A stretch of DNA of 64,000 nt, from positions 62,001-126,000 of the forward strand of contig JAIXMR010000059.1 in the NCBI GenBank assembly GCA_025677835.1, in the 5' to 3' direction. The stretch comes from Sporodiniella umbellata (taxonomy: Eukaryota; Mucoromycota; Mucoromycetes; Mucorales; Rhizopodaceae). Position 1 is the stretch's first letter. Each line of letters starts with the position of its first letter. Shown piece after piece: positions 57,951-64,000 of this stretch. The notes below the pieces were generated by a model. That model did not search any database. It saw only the letters and a list, made by a program, of their open reading frames with translations, and was not told the origin of the DNA. Position numbers and translations under genes: made by a program.

Positions 57951-59424
57951 CAGAAATAAAACACTTCCAATATTTTCAAAGAAACGTTGTTGTATATTCC
58001 GTTAATCCTTGTATATAAATATTCTTAATCATTAAACTTGCTATGATTCACTACTTTATTAATAGTTGATTAAAGTTAATTAGCAGGGCGAGTAAAGGGG
58101 AAATATAAATACTTGTAGCCTCTGCTAGTAATAAAGTTGGCAGTTTTTTATGACTATAGATAGAAACAGCAATCATAGCTAGATAAAGGCTTTTTAATTT
58201 AGAATATTTATCAAGTTGATATAACGTTTCACTCAAAACTTGAAATAGAGTCACACTATTACTCATATAATTGTAAAAGCAAGTCATTTTTTAGTGTTTG
58301 CATGCAGACCATCACAAATACGCGACGTTTTTTTTTTTTTTTTTTTTTGAAAAAACTGGACTATTATAAAAACATACAAAACTGTTTTTTAAAAACTGTG
58401 ATACACAGATTTTTTTCTTGCAACACCATTTTGGCAAAAGGTGTATTCATAAAATGGGAAAAAAAGCACGCGAGATAGTGTGTGACGTGCCTAACATGCA
58501 AATAAAAATGTACCATTGTACGCAAAGATTTTCAATTGAAGTCTGCTCTTCTAGTTGCGTAACTCTTTTATTTAAAAATATAGTGATGTATTTTTAGTTA
58601 TATTAAAAAACAATGAGCTGACTAGATTTAAGACTCTTTTTATATCTGTTTCAACAAGAAAAAGGATCACATATTTGTAATAGGATGAGGTTTTAAACTT
58701 GATGCTTGCTTAAGTCAGCTTTTTTTTTGTAAAATGCCAACTATTACCACTGCCATCTTGCTTAGCTGAATAAATTATTTTCAGTTAATAATATAAAACG
58801 AAATTGGGCTATAGGCCCAAATTAAAAGAGCAAATAAAATGACCGAGCGGATGACAAATTGAAGTTGATTGACTCTTGTTTAGTGGCTAATCTTTAGAAA
58901 CTGACTTTTTTAGAATACAGGGTAGAGGAATGTTTAGATGAACGGCTTTTTGTATAACAAAGTTATGTCGTACTTATATCAAAAAAGATGCATTCGCACC
59001 TTGCTCGAATTTAGTTTCATTGTTTCGAGATACTCGGCACAAATTTTTGCCCTGATTATAAAGAAGCTGAAATATAATAACTGATACGCGTACTTTTGTA
59101 TTGCAGAAAACGAAGACAGTGTAACATTATTTTAACAAATACAATCAAAAGTAGGTGTTATTACTATAGATATATACTTCTGCTCTAAGACAACTGTATC
59201 TACACTAAAACTGCTATCTATGTGTCGTGTTTGATTTTACTGGCCGTATACTGTTTACTAGTTATAAAAAGAAACGTCGGTGAAACTCTACCAAACGTAA
59301 GATTTTCTTGAACTGTTAGTAAGAAACAATTGTTTTTTTAAAAAAGGGCGGCATTCGGGAAAACATGAACCTTTTATTCCACTTTTTTTCTTTTTAAAAA
59401 AAAATACGTTCATTTTTTGGTTCT
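57951..59424. other. Intergenic region, about 1.5 kb
   Basis: Between the dioxygenase gene and the Kre9-like gene, same strand. It holds the low-confidence minus ORF 58051-58287 and a T-tract at about 58330-58349. Otherwise unremarkable AT-rich DNA. Confidence 0.5.
58051..58287 (-). CDS. Possible small hydrophobic protein, 78 aa
   Basis: ATG at 58287, stop at 58051. Two hydrophobic stretches (YLAMIAVSIYS and IYISPLLALLINF) would suit a small membrane protein. It lies tail-to-tail with the dioxygenase gene. No family was recognised and an ORF of this size can arise by chance in AT-rich DNA. Confidence 0.25.
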   Translation of the reverse strand: MTCFYNYMSNSVTLFQVLSETLYQLDKYSKLKSLYLAMIAVSIYSHKKLPTLLLAEATSIYISPLLALLINFNQLLIK

Positions 59425-60298
59425 ATGAAGCCATATCTTGCTATTATCTTGACCTTTGTGGCCTACGCTGCAAACACACAAGCCTACACTCCTTTTTATA
59501 TAACTAATCCTGTACAAGGAACTATTTTGACTGCTAACACCAAGTAGGCAACTCAATAATGTACTTACAATTTAACTAACAGTGCTTTTTTCTAGTGCTA
59601 CTATCTGTAAGTGAATTGTATTAAACAAATTTTTTGTTTACAAAAGCCACTAACATAAAGTAACAGCGTGGTTAAATGGCACCTCAAACACGGCAAAAAT
59701 TTACGTTTTAGAGGGTGAAAAAGCAAACGCCATGCAGCTGACAGGGATATCTTTTGATATAGATGGTAGCAAAGGTAGCTTTGTTTGGAAGGTACAAAAA
59801 AAGTCAGAAAGGCGTGGTCCTTATCCCAAAATAGACTATTTTTTTTAACAAGTATAATAGGTGCCCACTCAATTGCCTCCAAACAACACTTACACATTGA
59901 TGGTTGCGTATCCGACAAGCCCAAATACTAAGTAGGCGAGAAACGTTTTGACTGAGATAATTTCTGATAGTTTTTTTTTTGATAGTGAGACCTCTTATTC
60001 AAGCCAATTCAGAATAATACAATTGAACAGCTCTTCTGCCACCAAATCGTTTTCTAGCCTTGCCGGAACCACCCTTTTGCCATCATCTTCCAGTAGCCTT
60101 AGTGTATACACTCAAATTACGGCCAACGCAACTTCAATAAGTCAGCATATATCTTCCTCCTTGAAGGTCTCAACTAAACCAACCGCTACCCAAATTGCTT
60201 CAACAACGCCAGTTCCATTTACAAACTCTGTATCAAAACACTTTTTGTCTGACTGTCTTATTGCTTTAGTGTTAGCAAGCTCTCTTTATCTTGTATAA
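59425..60298 (+). CDS. Kre9/Knh1-like Ser/Thr-rich, probably GPI-anchored cell-wall protein, 214 aa
   Basis: Five exons: 59425-59543, 59596-59606 (11 nt), 59661-59791, 59861-59931, 59986-60298 (645 nt). Signal peptide MKPYLAIILTFVAYAANTQA; then the Kre9/Knh1 N-terminal domain typical of Ser-Thr-rich GPI proteins (YITNPVQGTILTANTNATIL, then LNGTSNTAKIYVLEGEK and VWKVPTQLPPNNTYTLMVAY). A Ser/Thr-rich stalk follows (about 120-190). The C-terminus is hydrophobic (CLIALVLASSLYLV), a probable GPI-attachment signal. Relatives function in beta-glucan assembly or wall structure; the role here is inferred. Both introns beside the 11-nt exon have CTAAC branch points (52 and 54 nt long). Confidence 0.82.
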
Positions 60299-60370
60299 AC
60301 CTTAACGTTTATTACTGTATTTATTTGATGTTGTCAAAAGGGTATTATCAATATGTACAAATACATAGAT

Positions 60371-61158
60371 TTAAAAAAGACCATCATTTCTAAAGAGCAT
60401 GATATATTGGTAGCTTGTGTGTGCAGCAGTAAACTCGTTGTTACTGAGGCCCACAGCCTCATAATTGTATTCGTATTCACATGATAGTTGAGCAGTAGAA
60501 GGCACTATGGACTCTACAAACTCTTTGAAAAGATTACTGGCATTGTTAGGTGTTGTACAGGGATGGTAGTCGATCTTTTAAGGAAGTGAGCAATAGACTT
60601 TTTTCTAAATAAAATCGCCTTACCTCTAACAATAGCCCTTTGTATGTCGACCCTAATAGAATGTTGGCTACTCTTAGTGTAAAATCCCCAATTTCATAGC
60701 TAGTTCCCTATAGTTTAATTGGTACCCAAGAAAAGATAATAAACTTTGGTATAAACAACTGTATGTTACCTCTATAGTTACATTTTGTCTCAGCTGCCAT
60801 AGATTTTTGAGACGCGACAAAACAATTTCCATTTCTTTTCCTGCTTCTACCACTACACTTCCATCTACCATACAATACACGTTCCCTGGCTGTTGGCCAA
60901 GGGACACTTGATAAAGTAGCTTGCTATCTTTTAGAGAAACTGTCTTGTTGTTGTTATTGATGTCGCGAAACACTCTGAATGAAAGAGACCATGGCCCTGT
61001 ATTTTTTCCTTGTAATGTTTTGGTGACATGCTCAGCTATGTAAGTAAAATCACGCATGCCCGTAGCATTTTTCCAGCGCACAAGACTTTTTTTTTGGTTT
61101 AAATTAGTTGCAAGAATCATGTTTTTACAGTAAGGAATAATTACCAAGTGATTCCCAT
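60371..61158 (-). CDS. MED20: Mediator complex subunit 20, 205 aa
   Basis: Four exons: 61158-61145 (14 nt), 61085-60770, 60707-60624, 60574-60371 (618 nt). The 14-nt first exon was required to give the family start MGITCLVRW; the large ORF alone lacks it. Conserved blocks are GPWSLSFRVFRD, NVYCMVDGSVVVEAG, GTSYEIGDFTLRVANILLG and KGLLLEIDYHPCTTPNNASN. MED20 is a head-module subunit (TRFP homologue) that pairs with MED18 and contacts the polymerase. The length is normal. Convergent with the Kre9-like gene (72 bp between stops). Confidence 0.93.
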
Positions 61159-61708
61159 TTTTCTATTACCAAAAAAAACAAAAGGTAGAAGGACCAAGAA
61201 CAATCAGAAAAAAAACCCAAACACAGTTCAAGGTCCGAGTCGCAACACTTGAGGAATTCCAAAGAATAGTAAATTGTATCAACCTCTTTAAATCCATAAA
61301 AACAAACTCAAAAGTGTGTATATATCAATGCTAGAATCTGCTGTTTCTCTCAAATATAGACACTCGGTTTATCGTCGTTTCCGTTGCTATAGTTACTTTT
61401 AAACTCTACACTAAAATTTGAGGGCTGTTTTAGTAGCAGATACATTGTTGATGCGTTTAAGTAGAGCTAACTACACAAATTTAGACAAATGCTTTTTTAA
61501 CTGAAAAAAAAAGAGTGGGCTAATACGGTTTCAAAACTAACTCCTTTTGCTTTTTACAGTGTCTTGTTTCAAATGTACATTCCCTACAAAACTTTGAAAG
61601 CTTAATCCAATACACTTCATTTTCCGAAAAAACAAGCCACCTATTTTAGATAATTCATTTCCTTTTTTTTTTGACTTGGTCTTTTTTTCGATCCATAAAC
61701 AAACAAAT
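61159..61708. other. Divergent promoter region MED20/FCF2, 550 bp
   Basis: AT-rich interval between the divergent MED20 and FCF2 starts. A-tract at about 61504-61512 and a T-tract at about 61663-61672 in the FCF2 leader. No gene was seen. Confidence 0.5.
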
Positions 61709-62653
61709 ATGACAGTAACTCGTGCTCAACGTAAAAAACTTGAAAAAAAAACAGTAGTAGAAGAGAGCAATACAGAGATAGTTGAGACAACAACAGCAGT
61801 TACGACACTAATAGAAAAAACAGTAAACGAAAAGGATATCCCAAATCCTCTTGAAGAGAAGAAAAGTATAGACAGCAAGACGAAAGACAATGAAAACATA
61901 GAGTCTGAGGAACAGGGAGCACACTCAATTCATAGTGTCTCCGATGACAATAGTTTGTCAGACAATGACAGCTCCTCAGACGTTGACAGTTCGTCCGAAG
62001 ATGAAGAAGATCTTGAAGATCTTTTAAATAAAGCTGAAGCTGCTGCTACTCTAAATAACAAAGAGACTGAACTTGAACACATAAAAAAAAGAAGTCTCTC
62101 AAAGATGAACCCAGGAATATCTCAAGAACTGTATTTCGAAAACACTAAAGGCCGCTCTCGATTAACACCCAATGCTGTCCAACTTAGTGGAGACAAGACA
62201 CAGGGTGATAATACTGCTTTGGTCGTAGAGGCCAACAATAGGTTAGAAAAGGGGAAAAGCAGAAAGGAAAGACAGCAGGAGCGGGAAAAGACAGCAGGAG
62301 ACAATTGGTTTGACATGCCTCGTACAGAAATGACGCCTGAAATAAAACGAGATTTGCAGGTGCTCAAAATGCGTCATGTGCTGGATCGTAAAAGACATTA
62401 TAAAAAGACTGGAAAACAAGCAGACCCCAAATATTTTCAGGTTGGCCGAATTATTGAAGGACCCACAGAGTTCTTCTCGGCTCGTATGACCAAGAAAGAG
62501 CGCAAGCAAACTATTGTAGATGAATTATTGGCAAGTGAAGAAAACAAGCAATACTATAAACGTAAACATGAGCAAGTATCAACAAGCGCCAAGAGTGGTG
62601 GCAAACGCGACTACAAAAAGTTAAAAGCTCAAAGAAATCGTTTAAAAAAATGA
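61709..62653 (+). CDS. FCF2: Pre-rRNA processing protein Fcf2, 314 aa
   Basis: Single exon; ATG at 61709 (MTVTRAQRKKL) was preferred over an upstream in-frame non-ATG extension. An acidic, Ser/Asp-rich low-complexity region (about 75-110) precedes the conserved Fcf2 domain: GDNWFDMPRTEMTPEIKRDL, then QVLKMRHVLDRKRHYKK, PKYFQVGRIIEGPTEFFSAR and MTKKERKQTIVDELLA. Fcf2 acts in the nucleolar SSU processome for A0-A2 cleavages of 35S pre-rRNA. The basic C-terminus (DYKKLKAQRNRLKK) is typical. Confidence 0.95.
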   Translation: MTVTRAQRKKLEKKTVVEESNTEIVETTTAVTTLIEKTVNEKDIPNPLEEKKSIDSKTKDNENIESEEQGAHSIHSVSDDNSLSDNDSSSDVDSSSEDEEDLEDLLNKAEAAATLNNKETELEHIKKRSLSKMNPGISQELYFENTKGRSRLTPNAVQLSGDKTQGDNTALVVEANNRLEKGKSRKERQQEREKTAGDNWFDMPRTEMTPEIKRDLQVLKMRHVLDRKRHYKKTGKQADPKYFQVGRIIEGPTEFFSARMTKKERKQTIVDELLASEENKQYYKRKHEQVSTSAKSGGKRDYKKLKAQRNRLKK

Positions 62654-63710
62654 GAAAAATCGATCACGAAAAAGACTTTAAGATTAAACGAGACTGAAAA
62701 AAAAAGCTATTTATGACTTCAAAATATCAAGCTTATTTATACTGTTTGAGAAAATCGACCTAGATCTTATTTTAGTCAATTTCCACACCTAGCAGAAACC
62801 TGTCCGTGCTAATCTAATGATGACATTTCCTCTTCATTAATCAGTTCAAGTGCTTCTGGTATAGTATTGTTTTAGGTCAACTATCAGAACCTTGAGATAT
62901 AAAGACACTTATTTGAGTAGTTACCATGTTTTTGCTTTAAATCCTATATGTCGTGTCATGTCTCAATACGGACAGTTGGCTGAGTAAAATAAGTGAAGCG
63001 TATAGCTACGAACGAATAAAGAAATACAAGATGACTTTCATACTTGATATGCACTTCAAGATTTCAGGCGCTCTTATATAAAACCCTTTGTTAATTTAGA
63101 AAAACTTGCTCATCACATTCAAAGTATCCCAATATACCACAGATTTTCTGCTAACATTCCCCTAACACTATTATTGTCTTTACTATTCCATACCGAACTA
63201 TCTTCGATCATTCCTTTCACTTTACCCTAATTTGCTTCTACATTCTTTATTTACATCCACGAGTATAAATACTCTTTGATTGATTCACATAATGAATATT
63301 AGTCAAATTGTTCCTCTTAGACTGTCCGCCTATTTCTTTTTTTTTTTTCTGTTATACTTAATCTTTTGTATCGCTCTTAATCCCCTGCTTTGTCTATGAG
63401 TTTTGTTTTTCTAAAGTTCCATTGCAAGCCCTTAGTATCACACTATTCCCTTTCGTACTTGTATCGATCCAAGCCTGAGCCTTTCCATCTCTTCCCTTTT
63501 TTCCGTTTAAAGACATAACTTTCTTTTTGTTGTTTCTATTATTATTGAACACCCACACCCACATATAAATATATACATTTGTAAAAAAAAACAAAAAAAT
63601 AAAATAAAAATAAAAACGAGGACAAAAGAGAGACAAACAACGCGATATCCTCTTATATACATATCTATCAACCTTAGCACTAGTTTTATTATCGTTACTA
63701 TTTTTTTTTA
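62654..63710. other. Intergenic between convergent genes, about 1.06 kb
   Basis: 3' flank of FCF2 and of the minus-strand membrane-protein gene. The part from 63130 to 63480 is pyrimidine-rich on the plus strand. A minus ORF at 63394-63846 overlaps the real gene in another frame and was not called. Confidence 0.5.
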
Positions 63711-64000
63711 CTAGTTGGCAGTAATCTTTATACCATCTGAGTGAGTACGACGTGTTCCGTCTGTGGTTCGTACAACTATTAAAAGAACAATGACAGCAAC
63801 CACAACTAGAAAGTAAAATGTAGCAAATCGACATCTTTTTCGCCATAAAGGTTCTGATACTTTTTTTTGGAAGCTACCATAAAACCAAAACAAAGGGCAT
63901 ACAAATCCAGTCCAAAACATTCTCTGTTGTGTCCAGTAAACAGTCTTGTCTTGTTTTTTGTCATCACACTTTTCGATATCTGGATGACTATAATTCTTGT
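63711..64000 (-). CDS. C-terminal part of a hypothetical membrane protein (runs off the window)
   Basis: Open frame from the window edge to the stop at 63711-63713, about 95 residues visible. It has the motif MFWTGFVCPLFWFYGSF, a basic cluster (EPLWRKRCRF), a strong transmembrane helix (ATFYFLVVVAVIVLLIVV) and a short tail ending DGIKITAN. The layout (W..GF.CP..W..G, then R.CR, then TM) resembles the C-termini of fungal single-pass membrane proteins of unknown function. The start lies beyond base 64000. Confidence 0.6.
   Translation of the reverse strand, partial: KNYSHPDIEKCDDKKQDKTVYWTQQRMFWTGFVCPLFWFYGSFQKKVSEPLWRKRCRFATFYFLVVVAVIVLLIVVRTTDGTRRTHSDGIKITAN

Noticed and set aside
1..64000. 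tRNA, rRNA, CRISPR, prophage, insertion sequences or a biosynthetic cluster
   Set aside because: No tRNA boxes with cloverleaf potential, no direct-repeat arrays, no transposase or reverse transcriptase motifs, and no PKS/NRPS/terpene genes were seen; the genes are scattered eukaryotic housekeeping functions.

Overview
This 64-kb window is nuclear DNA of an AT-rich, intron-dense fungus, most likely an early-diverging Mucoromycota/Mucorales-type mould. The evidence is: many short introns (about 45-75 nt, GT...CTAA(C/T)...AG, one GC-AG); abundant homopolymer A/T tracts; fungal families (Atg27, Rit1, Fcf2, Kre9-like, group X hybrid histidine kinase, Sin3); and genes usually missing from ascomycete yeasts (METTL16, DENND11/LCHN, MIOX, METTL25-type, TRAPPC12). 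I assigned the lineage from gene content only. I rebuilt exons by hand from splice sites, reading-frame continuity and family conservation; every complete multi-exon model sums to a whole number of codons.

Layout. 0-5 kb: 5' part of a mitochondrial HIBCH-like hydrolase (-), a small membrane ORF (-), a ten-exon carnosine N-methyltransferase (+) and a small unknown ORF (-). 6-15.5 kb: DENND11-like (+), MED31 (+), RIT1 (-) divergent from METTL16 (+), TRAPPC12 (-) whose stop region overlaps METTL16, and beta-tubulin (-). 17-24 kb: a glutaredoxin with a CSFS site (+), a ricin-B-lectin-like protein (-), exosome CSL4 (+) and a Dal5-type MFS transporter with a 6-nt micro-exon (+). 24-27 kb: gene-poor. 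26.5-35 kb: a stand-alone NUP93/NIC96 N-terminal module (+) and a giant group X hybrid histidine kinase (+).

35.8-46 kb: mitoribosomal uL6m (+), a METTL25/RRNAD1-like methyltransferase (-) 28 bp downstream of myo-inositol oxygenase (-), NVJ2/TEX2-like lipid-transfer protein (+), ATG27 (-) and CDC50/Lem3 (-). 47.5-64 kb: SIN3 (+), VPS25 (-) divergent from a Rex1-type exonuclease (+) with 56 bp between the ATGs, a linoleate-dioxygenase-like heme peroxidase without the P450 half (+), a Kre9-like cell-wall protein with an 11-nt micro-exon (+), MED20 (-), FCF2 (+) and the C-terminus of a membrane protein (-).

This is a housekeeping region without a biosynthetic cluster. Themes are transcription (MED31, MED20, SIN3), RNA processing and modification (RIT1, METTL16, CSL4, REX1, FCF2) and membrane traffic or contact sites (TRAPPC12, VPS25, ATG27, CDC50, NVJ2, DENND11). 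I saw no tRNA, rRNA, CRISPR array or intact transposon. The most notable observations are the micro-exons, the isolated NUP93 N-terminal module, the very compact or overlapping gene pairs, the CSFS glutaredoxin and the P450-less dioxygenase.
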